Shown one piece after another: positions 19,698-28,027 of a stretch of 64,000 nt of DNA. The stretch is taken from contig CAZOOK010000004.1 of assembly GCA_964581385.1 (NCBI GenBank), positions 124,001-188,000 of the forward strand, written 5' to 3'. The notes under the pieces are model-generated. The model was given only the letters and a program-made list of their open reading frames with translations, did not search any database and was not told where the DNA came from. This DNA is from CAZOOK01 sp964581385. GTDB taxonomy: Bacteria > Pseudomonadota > Gammaproteobacteria > Nevskiales > Nevskiaceae. The number at the start of each line of letters is the position of its first letter. Position 1 is the stretch's first letter. A program made the position numbers and the translations under genes.

Positions 19698-20057
19698 GTC
19701 TCGCTCCCCGATAATCGTTCCGCTAACCCATCGGAAACAGCCCGGATTCTTTTGCTACCTAATTTAGGGTTTCCTAAATAGGTCGGTTCACCGTTGCGTA
19801 CGCAAAGACCCTTCCCACCGATCGTAACCGTTGTTCTTTAGCATTTGCTACCGCTAGCACAAAGACTCGGAACATGGCACCTCAGATTGATCACGAAGGA
19901 CAGTATGCCTTCTCTTACCCGTACGCTGTCCATCTGTATACAGTCCTTTGTGACGTAGTTCACAGTTGTCCTTAGGTTGGGCGCGACGCACAGTGTCGCT
20001 GCCATCCGAAAAAAGGATGACGCGGTGGTCAGGCTGCAGCGCTCTCCAGTGGATCGC
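19698..20057. other. Intergenic region with an A/T-rich palindrome
   Basis: Upstream of the minus-strand secreted protein gene, ACCTAATTTAGG (19757-19768) is nearly mirrored by CCTAAATAGGT (19773-19783). It lies 60-86 bases ahead of the start codon, a reasonable place for an operator, but the regulator is unknown. Nothing else was found in these 360 bases. Confidence 0.4.
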
Positions 20058-20849
20058 TTACAGCCGCGCAAGCAACTCCGACTTTTTTGTTTTGAACTCC
20101 TCATCGGACAGGATGCCTTTCTGATGCAGATTGGCCAGGCGTTCGATTGCGCTCACGATTTCGTCTTGTGATTGTATTGAGCCGCCGAACGTTTGCTGAG
20201 GGGATGCCGGCGGAAGTGGGGGTGCGAACTGCGGCGGCGGTTCCGGCGCCTGAAACGGAGCAGTCGCCGGTTGCTGCGGGGTGGGGCTGACCATCGGCAG
20301 GCTGTCAACGGTGAAGGTGCCGAATTGACTGCTAAACGACAGTGAGCCGGCATAGCCGCCTTGCTGCTGCTGCACACCGCCGATCTGGTGGTCCAGCGTG
20401 TCATACACCGAAATCTGTCCATTGCGCGAAATGGCGAGCCGCCGCGTTTGCGGGAAGTACGCATAGCGCGAATCGTTCTGGCCGCCGGTCGAACTTGGGT
20501 TGCCGAGTTCACCCGGCCACCAGGCGTTGCCGGACACGATGAACCCACCGCCCATGTTCTGCGCAGGCGGCGGAAGGAAAACCTGCTGGTTGCTCAGCAG
20601 CGAAGACAGCTCTGAGCACAGTCCGCTCACCGTTGCCTGCAAGCCGTGGTTGAACATGTCCCCGACCATGGTCATGCCACCGCGCATCCACTGGCCGCCA
20701 CCGCCGAGTTCGGAGTGGTAAAACTGCGCCATTGAGCCCCCGCCGGCGGATACCGCAAACAACATCGTCCTGACTGCATCCTCGCTGATGCGGTACCGCT
20801 GTGCCAGATCCTGTATTGCTTGGTTGCCCGCGGGCGTTAGTTGTTGCAT
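20058..20849 (-). CDS. SHOCT-domain protein of a conserved hypothetical family
   Basis: A 263-residue cytoplasmic protein. The N-terminal region (residues 1-95, QQLTPAGNQAIQDLAQRYR and SAGGGSMAQFYHSELGGGGQW) looks like a conserved hypothetical proteobacterial family. It ends in a SHOCT domain (about 228-263, IERLANLHQKGILSDEEFKT), a short helical pair often joined to other domains. A proline-rich linker (APEPPPQFAPPLPPASP) separates them. The start at 20849 matches the family start; the longer frame to 20924 adds 25 unrelated residues. The SPFH gene lies 250 bases upstream on the same strand, so the two may work together at the membrane, but the spacing allows separate promoters. Biochemical role is unknown. 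Confidence 0.7.
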   Translation of the reverse strand: MQQLTPAGNQAIQDLAQRYRISEDAVRTMLFAVSAGGGSMAQFYHSELGGGGQWMRGGMTMVGDMFNHGLQATVSGLCSELSSLLSNQQVFLPPPAQNMGGGFIVSGNAWWPGELGNPSSTGGQNDSRYAYFPQTRRLAISRNGQISVYDTLDHQIGGVQQQQGGYAGSLSFSSQFGTFTVDSLPMVSPTPQQPATAPFQAPEPPPQFAPPLPPASPQQTFGGSIQSQDEIVSAIERLANLHQKGILSDEEFKTKKSELLARL

Positions 20850-21099
20850 GGCTATTCTTCGGTTTGCTTGGCGCCAAGCCAAGCGTAGTTGTATTCGGGG
20901 TGCTGACGACGACGGCGCCCGCATTCCCTACATTTTGGTCATGGGTTGGTCTTTCAGGTAACCAACCTGTGAAATTCATGCATGTGAATAATCGAATTGC
21001 AATTCTCTATTCGCACGCCTTGTGCCATTCGTTCGCCATTGCGCCTCAGAATCGAAGTTCGCATCTCTGACGCGTAAACATTGCACCGTTGTTGACAGG

Positions 21100-21954
21100 C
21101 TATTGCTGGGGACTCTGCGGCGGGTGGTTGCGGCTTACCCCCTCATTCAGCACATCCAGATTCCCCAGAAACGGAATGGCGCTGTTGCCAACGACCGTCG
21201 GCAAATGACCATCCCACTTGTCAATCGCGAGCCGCTGCAAAATTTCGAGTGAGATCGTCTGCTGCAGAAGTTTCTGCGCCTCCGCCTGGCCGGTCGCTTC
21301 TGCAATCTTTTGCTGTGCTACAACCTTGGCTTTTTCCAAGTCGTAGCTGGCTTGCTGCGCATGCTGTTGAGCCACTTGTTTCTGCTCGATGGCCTGCGCG
21401 AATTCCGGCGAGAAACTGAAATCAACGATGTTGACGGAATCGACGATCACTCGATAGGGCGTCATCGCCGTTCGGATTTCATCCTCGATCTTACTGCGCA
21501 CCCCGTCGCGTTCGGTGATGAGGCTCTCCGCACCGTAATGCGCCGTGACCGCCTTGACGGCGTTGCTGATCGCCGGCTGGATGATGCGGGTGACCAATGC
21601 AGATTCGAAGCCGATGTTCTGGTACACCCATTCGGCATCCGCGCCCTGGATGTGCCAGTTCACTGCAACCGTCGTGGTGACGTTCTGCAAATCCTGGCTG
21701 GCGGAGGTTTCCGCCGCTTGACTGTTCTGGATTTGCACATCCAGCTTGGCAACCGACTGCATGAGCGGGATCTTCATGTGCAGACCCGGTTCCAGCACGC
21801 CCGATTGCACAGCACCCCAGTTCATCAGCACGCCGCGCTGACCAGGGCCGATCTCGACAAAGACATCGGAAAAAAGAATGAAGAGGGCGACGATGATGCC
21901 GATCGCGATCCCGAGCGTGCCAACGGGGTTATTCAAGTTCCTGCTTCCTGCCAT
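21100..21954 (-). CDS. SPFH/prohibitin-family membrane protein
   Basis: A 284-residue protein with one N-terminal transmembrane segment (residues 13-31, TLGIAIGIIVALFILFSDV), then an SPFH/Band 7 domain starting FVEIGPGQRGVLMNWGAV. A coiled-coil tail rich in Ala, Gln and Glu (about 205-245, EQKQVAQQHAQQASYDLEKA) promotes ring or cage assembly. Such proteins form membrane microdomain scaffolds and often shield FtsH-type proteases or membrane complexes. No NfeD or protease gene is adjacent; the nearest same-strand neighbour encodes a SHOCT protein. The 305 bases between this gene and the divergent tex gene have no other feature. Confidence 0.88.
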   Translation of the reverse strand: MAGSRNLNNPVGTLGIAIGIIVALFILFSDVFVEIGPGQRGVLMNWGAVQSGVLEPGLHMKIPLMQSVAKLDVQIQNSQAAETSASQDLQNVTTTVAVNWHIQGADAEWVYQNIGFESALVTRIIQPAISNAVKAVTAHYGAESLITERDGVRSKIEDEIRTAMTPYRVIVDSVNIVDFSFSPEFAQAIEQKQVAQQHAQQASYDLEKAKVVAQQKIAEATGQAEAQKLLQQTISLEILQRLAIDKWDGHLPTVVGNSAIPFLGNLDVLNEGVSRNHPPQSPQQ

Positions 21955-22259
21955 AACGATTGTTTCCTGTGACGTGTCTGCGCTACGGACGAAGTCTCGT
22001 CAGGTAAAGCGGAACTTCGGGATGATAGCAGTGCAGCACCCGTACGTGTCGACTGACTGAACACGCCCGTGAAGCGTCAATTGCGGGATCGTAGAATGCG
22101 ATGGCGCGCGTCTGGAAGCGGCACCACAGCGCGGACAGGCTGAAGTCCTCGACGCGCGGCTGACCCGTTAGCCCGCGCCCGAACGCTCACCAATCATGTT
22201 GGATTTGCGTGACGCAAGCGGTATCGTCGCACCTCGCTTGATCCTGCCCCGAACTACGC

Positions 22260-24581
22260 ATGAACGCTGCTGCCGACCGCTCCCGACTGGACATCCTGAA
22301 GACCATCGCCATCGAGATCGGCGCGCAGCCAAGACAGGTCGAGGCGGCGGTGGATCTGCTCGACGAGGGCGCGACGGTTCCGTTCATCGCGCGCTATCGC
22401 AAGGAAGTCACCGGCGGGCTGGACGATACGCAGTTGCGCAAGCTCGAGGAACGACTCGGCTATCTGCGCGAGCTTGAAAGCCGCCGCGCCACAGTGATCG
22501 AATCGATCCGCAGTCAGGACAAGCTCACCGGGGAACTCGAAGCGCGGCTGCTGGCGGCCATGACGAAATCCGATCTTGAAGATCTGTATCTGCCGTACAA
22601 GCCGAAGCGTCGCACGCGCGCCGAGATAGCGCGTGAACGCGGCCTGGAGCCGCTGGCCGTTCTGTTGCTGCAGAACCGCGCACTGATCCCGAGCGACGCC
22701 GCGCAGGCGTATGTGCAAGGCGAGGTTGCCGACGTGAAAGCGGCACTCGAAGGCGCGCGCGATATCCTGATGGAACGCTTTGCCGAGGACGCGGCGCTGC
22801 TGGGCCGGCTGCGCCAGTACCTGCGTGACCGCGGCGTATTGCGCTCGCGCGTGATCGAGGGCAAGGCGGATGCGGGGACCAAGTTCTCGGATTACTTCGA
22901 CCACCATGAGCCGTGGTCGAAGGTCGCGGGCCACCGCGCGCTGGCGATGATGCGCGGGCGCAACGAGGAAATCCTGAGCCTGGAAATCGAGATCGACACC
23001 GACGATTCGGCGCCGTTCAAACCCGTCGAACACATGATCGCCGCCACGCAGGCCATCCGTGCGGACGACACCGCCGCCGATGCTTGGCTGATGAGCGTTG
23101 TGCGCTGGACCTGGCGCACGAAGCTCTCGATCAATCTCTCCGTGGATTTGATGGTCGAGCTGCGCAACCGTGCCGAGGCCGAGGCGATCGATGTGTTTGC
23201 CCGCAATCTGAAGGAGCTGCTGCTGGCGGCGCCCGCCGGCTCGCGGCCGACGCTTGGGCTCGATCCCGGCATCCGCACCGGTGTGAAGATCGCCACCATC
23301 GACGGCACCGGCAAGGTACTGGAGACGGCGACGATTTACCAATTCCAGCCGCGCAACGATGTGCGCGGGGCGCAGGCGGAGCTGGTGCGCCTGATCAAGA
23401 AACATGGCATCGAGCTGATCGCCATCGGCAATGGCACCGCCAGTCGTGAAACCGAAAAGCTGGTGACGGATTTGTTGTCGATGCTACCGGAGCCGCATCC
23501 GCGCAAGGTGATCGTGAGCGAGGCCGGCGCTTCGGTGTACTCGGCTTCCGAAACGGCGGCCAAGGAATTTCCGGGCCTCGATGTCTCGCTGCGCGGTGCG
23601 GTGTCCATCGCCCGCCGCTTGCAGGATCCGCTGGCGGAACTGGTGAAGATCGACCCGAAATCGATCGGCGTCGGCCAGTATCAGCACGATGTCGATCAAT
23701 CGCGGCTTGCGAAGTCGCTGGACGCCGTGGTGGAAGACGCGGTCAATGCGGTCGGCGTGGATCTCAACACGGCATCGGCGCCGCTGCTGGCACGCGTCTC
23801 CGGCCTCGGCGGCACGCTGGCCGAATCGATCGTGGTCCATCGCGATCAGCACGGCGCATTCCGCACGCGCAAGCAGTTGTTGGAGGTCTCACGCCTTGGT
23901 CCCAAGACCTTCGAACAGTGCGCCGGCTTCCTGCGTATCCGCGATGGCGCCGAACCGCTCGATGCCTCCGCAGTGCATCCGGAAGCTTATGATCTCGCCA
24001 GCCGCATCGTGAACGCCTGCGGCCGCGACCTGCGCAGCCTGATGGGCGACAGCACGGTGTTGAAAAAACTCGATCCGCGCCGGTTCATGGACGAGCGTTT
24101 CGGGCTGCCTACGGTGCGCGATCTCATCGCCGAACTCGAAAAGCCGGGCCGCGACCCGCGCCCGGAATTCCGCACCGCTACCTTCGCCGACGGGATCAAT
24201 GAAGTCGCAGACCTGAAGCCCGGCATGATGCTGGAAGGCACGGTGACCAACGTCGCCGCCTTCGGCGCGTTTGTCGATATCGGTGTGCACCAGGACGGGC
24301 TCGTGCACGTTTCGCAACTCGCCGACCGCTTCGTGAAGAATCCGCACGATGTCGTCAAAGCCGGACAGATCGTGAAAGTACGCGTCGTCGAAGTGGACCT
24401 GAAGCGTCAGCGCATCGCCTTGTCGATGAAGAAGGACGATGGCACCGCCACACCCGTCCCAGGAACACGCGGCGACCGCGACCGCGCATCGGGTCAGCCC
24501 ACCACCAAACCAGCCATGACTGCCGCACCGATCCGAGGCTCGCTGGGGTCGGCGCTGGCGGATGCATTCAAAAGGAAATAA
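22260..24581 (+). CDS. tex: Transcription accessory protein Tex
   Basis: Conserved 773-residue nucleic-acid-binding protein that acts on transcription elongation complexes and RNA in the cytoplasm. The order of domains is standard. The Tex N-terminal helical region has EGATVPFIARYRKEVTGGLD near residues 35-56. A YqgF/RNase H-like fold starts about residue 331 (LGLDPGIRTGVKIA). Helix-hairpin-helix motifs lie around 490-570 (GVDLNTASAPLLARVSGLG), and an S1 RNA-binding domain at about 651-724 (GTVTNVAAFGAFVDIGVHQD). Length is typical. It is monocistronic and lies between the SPFH gene and a lipoprotein gene. It is a core gene, which is awkward for the view that the surrounding tRNA-bounded segment is a recent island. 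Confidence 0.96.
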   Translation: MNAAADRSRLDILKTIAIEIGAQPRQVEAAVDLLDEGATVPFIARYRKEVTGGLDDTQLRKLEERLGYLRELESRRATVIESIRSQDKLTGELEARLLAAMTKSDLEDLYLPYKPKRRTRAEIARERGLEPLAVLLLQNRALIPSDAAQAYVQGEVADVKAALEGARDILMERFAEDAALLGRLRQYLRDRGVLRSRVIEGKADAGTKFSDYFDHHEPWSKVAGHRALAMMRGRNEEILSLEIEIDTDDSAPFKPVEHMIAATQAIRADDTAADAWLMSVVRWTWRTKLSINLSVDLMVELRNRAEAEAIDVFARNLKELLLAAPAGSRPTLGLDPGIRTGVKIATIDGTGKVLETATIYQFQPRNDVRGAQAELVRLIKKHGIELIAIGNGTASRETEKLVTDLLSMLPEPHPRKVIVSEAGASVYSASETAAKEFPGLDVSLRGAVSIARRLQDPLAELVKIDPKSIGVGQYQHDVDQSRLAKSLDAVVEDAVNAVGVDLNTASAPLLARVSGLGGTLAESIVVHRDQHGAFRTRKQLLEVSRLGPKTFEQCAGFLRIRDGAEPLDASAVHPEAYDLASRIVNACGRDLRSLMGDSTVLKKLDPRRFMDERFGLPTVRDLIAELEKPGRDPRPEFRTATFADGINEVADLKPGMMLEGTVTNVAAFGAFVDIGVHQDGLVHVSQLADRFVKNPHDVVKAGQIVKVRVVEVDLKRQRIALSMKKDDGTATPVPGTRGDRDRASGQPTTKPAMTAAPIRGSLGSALADAFKRK

Positions 24582-24663
24582 GCCAGCTTGAATTTTGGCT
24601 GCCTGATTGCCGCCGTTCGCGACTGGCAGAAAGGGGCTGGCTGCTGCCAACCAGTGACTCTTG

Positions 24664-25173
24664 CTACTTCGCCAGATAGGCGCGCAGTTGCGGATCGTTG
24701 AGCAACTTCATCACGCCTTCGGCGATGCAGCCATCGATATCCTGGACCGGGCTGCCGCTGGAGTGCGGCACAGTCATGCTGACCACATTGCCGTCGCCAA
24801 GTGTGGCGTCGAACGTGATCTTGCTGTTGTAGTAGAACGCGACGTAATCGCTCTGAATATAGGTGACCTTGAGGGCGATGCTCTTGTCGCTGCCGTCATG
24901 CGCGCGCGCGGCCTTGTGCAGCTCCTTGTTCGCCTGCTGCACCATCACCTCGGTGACCTTGTGATAGTCAGACTGGTATTTGATGCCGGAGCCGGACATG
25001 ACGATCTGCGGATCGCTGGAGGTCTGGGCGTTACTGATGCTTACCGTGCCGGCGACGTCCATCGGCGGGATCAGGCCATCACGCAGCGGGTATTCCGCCG
25101 GGGTGAACGACAGCGTGGCGCAGGCTTGAAGCAGAAGCGGCACGCACAGCAAAGAAATCCGCCTTACCGACAT
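24664..25173 (-). CDS. Predicted lipoprotein of unknown function
   Basis: The 169-residue product begins MSVRRISLLCVPLLLQACAT, a lipoprotein signal with lipobox LQAC and acylated Cys18. No Asp follows the Cys, so outer-membrane sorting is likely. The mature part is a small alpha/beta protein (PQIVMSGSGIKYQSDYHKVT, IALKVTYIQSDYVAFYYNSK) with no recognised family. A good AGGGGA ribosome site fixes the ATG at 25173 rather than 25212. It is convergent with tex and stands alone. Confidence 0.75.
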   Translation of the reverse strand: MSVRRISLLCVPLLLQACATLSFTPAEYPLRDGLIPPMDVAGTVSISNAQTSSDPQIVMSGSGIKYQSDYHKVTEVMVQQANKELHKAARAHDGSDKSIALKVTYIQSDYVAFYYNSKITFDATLGDGNVVSMTVPHSSGSPVQDIDGCIAEGVMKLLNDPQLRAYLAK

Positions 25174-25714
25174 GGTTTCATTCCCCTGAGTAGATTGAAA
25201 TAGCAGGCGCACAGTTATGTTATATGCACGCGCTTATCTCCCAGTAGCTTAGCGGACACGCGCCGGACGATCCAGGGCTCGGTTCGGTGTGTGACTTGCG
25301 ACTATTGAAAGGGTTCAGAGCAGATATTCATCCTGGAATCCTCGCAACTTTGTGCCGCGGGCTTGTACCCGAAAGCCGACATTCGCCACCGACCGAAATG
25401 GGCTGGTGCCCTGTCATGTTATCCATCGCATCAATGCTATCCGCGATGGTGCCTTGTGGGTGCAGCAAGGCAAGACTGGGGGGAAATTTGAATCGAGATC
25501 GAAGGCGAGTTGAAATAGGTTGTCGATCGGGTAACGCGCCGCGCGGCGGCGCACCCCGTTTCAAGTCTGCATCTTGTTAAAAGCAAACGCGGACAACCAC
25601 TGAGCTTCGGCGAGAGAGTGAAACCACTTACACGCAACAATCCGTAAAAAATAAATACCTAGCAGTCAAAGTGGATTTTGTAGAACACGACAGAATTGTA
25701 AGTGACTGATTTAT
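25174..25714. other. Gene-poor stretch beside tRNA-Cys, A/T-rich at its right end
   Basis: This lies downstream of the tRNA-Cys 3' end. The right-hand 100 bases (about 25610-25714) are clearly A/T-rich compared with the neighbourhood, as is often seen at att borders. No integrase or remnant could be recognised in any frame. The 97-codon plus-strand frame at 25287-25580 has no family features. Confidence 0.45.
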
Positions 25715-25788
25715 TGGAGGCTCGGGCCGGAATTGAACCGACGTACGGGGATTTGCAGTCCCCTGCATCACCACTCTGCCACCGAGCC
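25715..25788 (-). tRNA. tRNA-Cys (anticodon GCA)
   Basis: The 74-nt transcript on the minus strand has a 7-bp acceptor stem (GGCTCGG with CCGAGCC), discriminator T and encoded CCA. The T-arm holds GGTTCAATTCC and the anticodon GCA is read at 25754-25756. It is the second gene after tRNA-Gly, the same order as E. coli glyW-cysT. Its 3' 46 bases, with two bases beyond CCA, are duplicated at 10911-10958. Confidence 0.95.
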
Positions 25789-25892
25789 GTTCCGTCCGGA
25801 AACGAAGCGTATAGTCTGCCGGATCAAACGGCACCCGGAGTATCCAGCGAAGACGGGACGATCCCTCGGGCCGGGCCTTTGCGTGCCCGGAA

Positions 25893-25918
25893 TAAAAAAC
25901 CTCGTCTTTTAACGAGGT
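25893..25918 (-). terminator. Hairpin with T-run between tRNA-Gly and tRNA-Cys
   Basis: On the minus strand ACCTCGT pairs with ACGAGGT around a 6-base loop (25899-25918) and is followed by TTTTTTA. It looks like an intrinsic terminator placed between two tRNAs that are usually co-transcribed. It may be leaky or act as a processing signal. A second hairpin, CCGGGC (25871-25876) with GCCCGG (25885-25890), lies next to it without a T-run. Confidence 0.6.
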
Positions 25919-25936
25919 CGGTAAAAATCAAAATCG

Positions 25937-26012
25937 TGGAGCGGGAAACGAGGTTCGAACTCGCGACCTCAACCTTGGCAAGGTTGCGCTCTACCAACTG
26001 AGCTATTCCCGC
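25937..26012 (-). tRNA. tRNA-Gly (anticodon GCC)
   Basis: The 76-nt minus-strand tRNA has acceptor GCGGGAA paired with TTCCCGC, D-arm AGCTCAGTTGGTAGAGC, anticodon GCC at 25977-25979 and T-arm GAGTTCGAACCTC, with encoded CCA. The D-loop and T-loop consensus is complete. It heads the Gly-Cys pair and has a strong promoter directly upstream. Confidence 0.97.
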
Positions 26013-26023
26013 ATCGGACGCGT

Positions 26024-26052
26024 ATTTTCTTAGCCACTGGCACCTATGTCAA
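26024..26052 (-). promoter_or_regulatory. Sigma-70 promoter of the tRNA-Gly/tRNA-Cys unit
   Basis: On the minus strand a consensus -35 TTGACA (26047-26052) lies 17 bases from -10 GAAAAT (26024-26029). The tRNA begins 11 bases further on. The interval between -10 and the start is GC-rich (CGCGTC), the discriminator type seen in stringently controlled stable-RNA promoters. Confidence 0.8.
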
Positions 26053-26087
26053 CACTTGACGGTCAGCCTTCTGCTGCCATTACGTGC

Positions 26088-27308
26088 TTATTGGAAGCGC
26101 AGCGCTTCAATAGGTTGCAGCCGCGCGGCCTTGCGCGCCGGATAAAAGCCGAAAAAAACACCGACGGCGGATGCGACCAGGAATGCGAGCGCGATTGAAC
26201 TCAATGTGATGACTACCGCGGTTCCAGTGATGAGGTAGGTTAACAGCACGGTTCCAACCCCGCAGACTACTCCTGCGAAGCAGCCGGCTGCGGACAGGAT
26301 CACGGCTTCCAGCAGAAATTGAAGAAGAATGTCGCGCTGCCGAGCTCCGATCGCTACGCGAATGCCAATCTCGCGCGTCCGCTCGGTCACCGACACCAGC
26401 ATGATGTTCATGATGCCGATTCCGCCGACCAGCAGCGACACCGAGGCAATCGCACCCAGCATCAACGACATCACCCGTGTCGTCTGCGCTGCAGCATCGG
26501 CCAGCGCGGTCAAGTTGCGGATGTCGAAATCGTTCTCTGCGCGATCCGGCAGATGATGCCGTTGGCGCAGCAAACCAGTCATATCTTTCTGGCCACCTGC
26601 CATCGCTTCCGCGCTGATTGCCTGCGCCATGATAAAGCGCACACTCCCTGGAAACTGGGTGCCGAACAGCTGCCGCTGCGCCGTGGTGACCGGAACCAGC
26701 AGCGTATCGTCCTGATCGCGCCCATCGAGGCTCTGCCCTTTCGCAACGAGCAGCCCGATCACCAGAAATGGACTCTGCTTGATGCGCAGGATCCTGCCGA
26801 CCGGATCCACGTTGCCGAATAGATTGCGCGCGACCGTCTGACCAATCAGCGCAACGCGCGCAGCCGAGCGCACGTCGGCATCTGTGAACCCGTAACCGGA
26901 CGCAAGCAGCCAGTCGCGCACGACAAGATAACTCGGCGTGGTTCCCAAAACCGTTGTGCTCCAGTTGTTGGAACCGTAGATGATCTGTGCCGTACCGGGC
27001 TGCGCGGGCGCCACTGCGCTGATAGCGGACAGCTGAGCAAGCGCCTCGGCATCGCCGACAGTCAAGGTCGGCGCAGCACCAGCGCCGAGCCGGATGCCGC
27101 CCGACGTTGCCGAACCCGACAGCACGATGAATAGGTTGCTGCCCATCGAGGCGATCGACTCCTTGACCGTCATTTGCGCGCCCTCGCCGATTGCCATCAT
27201 TAAAATCACCGCCGCAACGCCGATGACCATGCCGAGCATCGTCAGAAAGCTGCGCATGCGATTGGCTTTCATCGAGTGCCAAGCCTCGGCGAAGAGCGCA
27301 GCGATCAC
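26088..27308 (-). CDS. MacB-like ABC transporter permease
   Basis: Inner-membrane permease of 406 residues of the MacB/FtsX class. One transmembrane helix near the N-terminus (about 19-42, FLTMLGMVIGVAAVILMMAI) precedes a large periplasmic MacB_PCD domain. Three C-terminal helices form the FtsX region, with the family signature GIGIMNIMLVSVTERTREIG, IRVAIGARQRDIL and the ending YPARKAARLQPIEALRF. It overlaps the ATPase gene by 4 bases (27305-27308). With the ATPase and adaptor it forms a tripartite exporter. In E. coli MacB the ATPase and permease are one protein, whereas here they are two. The substrate is not evident. Confidence 0.93.
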   Translation of the reverse strand: MIAALFAEAWHSMKANRMRSFLTMLGMVIGVAAVILMMAIGEGAQMTVKESIASMGSNLFIVLSGSATSGGIRLGAGAAPTLTVGDAEALAQLSAISAVAPAQPGTAQIIYGSNNWSTTVLGTTPSYLVVRDWLLASGYGFTDADVRSAARVALIGQTVARNLFGNVDPVGRILRIKQSPFLVIGLLVAKGQSLDGRDQDDTLLVPVTTAQRQLFGTQFPGSVRFIMAQAISAEAMAGGQKDMTGLLRQRHHLPDRAENDFDIRNLTALADAAAQTTRVMSLMLGAIASVSLLVGGIGIMNIMLVSVTERTREIGIRVAIGARQRDILLQFLLEAVILSAAGCFAGVVCGVGTVLLTYLITGTAVVITLSSIALAFLVASAVGVFFGFYPARKAARLQPIEALRFQ

Positions 27309-28027
27309 GAGCTCGCCCTCGCCGACAATAGACGCTCCGCAGGTCCGTCGGCGACGATGCGCCCATCGACGATCTGTACCAAGCGCTTCGCGTAGCGCGC
27401 GATGTCGGCTTCGTGCGTAACCAGAACCAGTGTGATGCCTTCGTTCGCGTTCAGTGCGACGAACAAATCCATGATGTCATGACTGGTCTTGGTATCGAGA
27501 TTGCCCGTAGGTTCGTCGGCCAGAATCAGCTGCGGCCGATTGGCGAGCGCGCGTGCGATGGCGACGCGCTGTTGCTGACCGCCCGAAATGCGGCTTGGCA
27601 GATAAGTTTCGAATCCGTGCAGACCCACCTTGTCGAGCATGTCGCGAGCGCGCGCCTGACGCGCGGCGGGCGCGACGCCGCCGTACAGTAGCGGCAGCGC
27701 TACGTTGTCCTGGATCGTCGCGCGGGAAAGCAGATTGAAGCCCTGGAACACGAAGCCGATGACTTCGCTGCGCAGATGCGCGCGTTCATCCGCATCGAGT
27801 GTTCCGACATCGCGGCCATCCAGTATGTAGCGGCCGCCGCTGGGCAGATCGAGGCAGCCCAGGATGTTCATCAACGTGGATTTCCCGGAACCGGAGGGTC
27901 CCATGATGGCGATCGACTCGCCTCGCTCCACGATCAGATCGATGTCCTTCAATATCGGGACATCGCCCGCGTCGGTGTGATAACTCTTCGACAAGTGCTC
28001 GACCCGCAGCAGCACGTCCACAGCCAT
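27305..28027 (-). CDS. MacB/LolD-like ABC transporter ATPase
   Basis: The 240-residue cytoplasmic ATPase energises the neighbouring MacB-like permease. Walker A is GPSGSGKST (about residues 43-51), Q-loop FVFQGFNLL, signature SGGQQQRVAIARAL, Walker B LILADEPTGNLD and H-loop LVTHE. The sequence class is that of MacB, LolD and FtsE export ATPases. It shares one base with the adaptor gene upstream (TGATG) and overlaps the permease gene by 4 bases, showing translational coupling within a three-gene operon. Confidence 0.94.
   Translation of the reverse strand: MAVDVLLRVEHLSKSYHTDAGDVPILKDIDLIVERGESIAIMGPSGSGKSTLMNILGCLDLPSGGRYILDGRDVGTLDADERAHLRSEVIGFVFQGFNLLSRATIQDNVALPLLYGGVAPAARQARARDMLDKVGLHGFETYLPSRISGGQQQRVAIARALANRPQLILADEPTGNLDTKTSHDIMDLFVALNANEGITLVLVTHEADIARYAKRLVQIVDGRIVADGPAERLLSARASS

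Noticed and set aside
22254..23405. 383-codon minus-strand open frame
   Set aside because: Shadow of tex; no family features.
25174..25714. Integrase remnant next to tRNA-Cys
   Set aside because: Looked for in all frames because of the att-like repeat; no tyrosine-recombinase motif could be seen.
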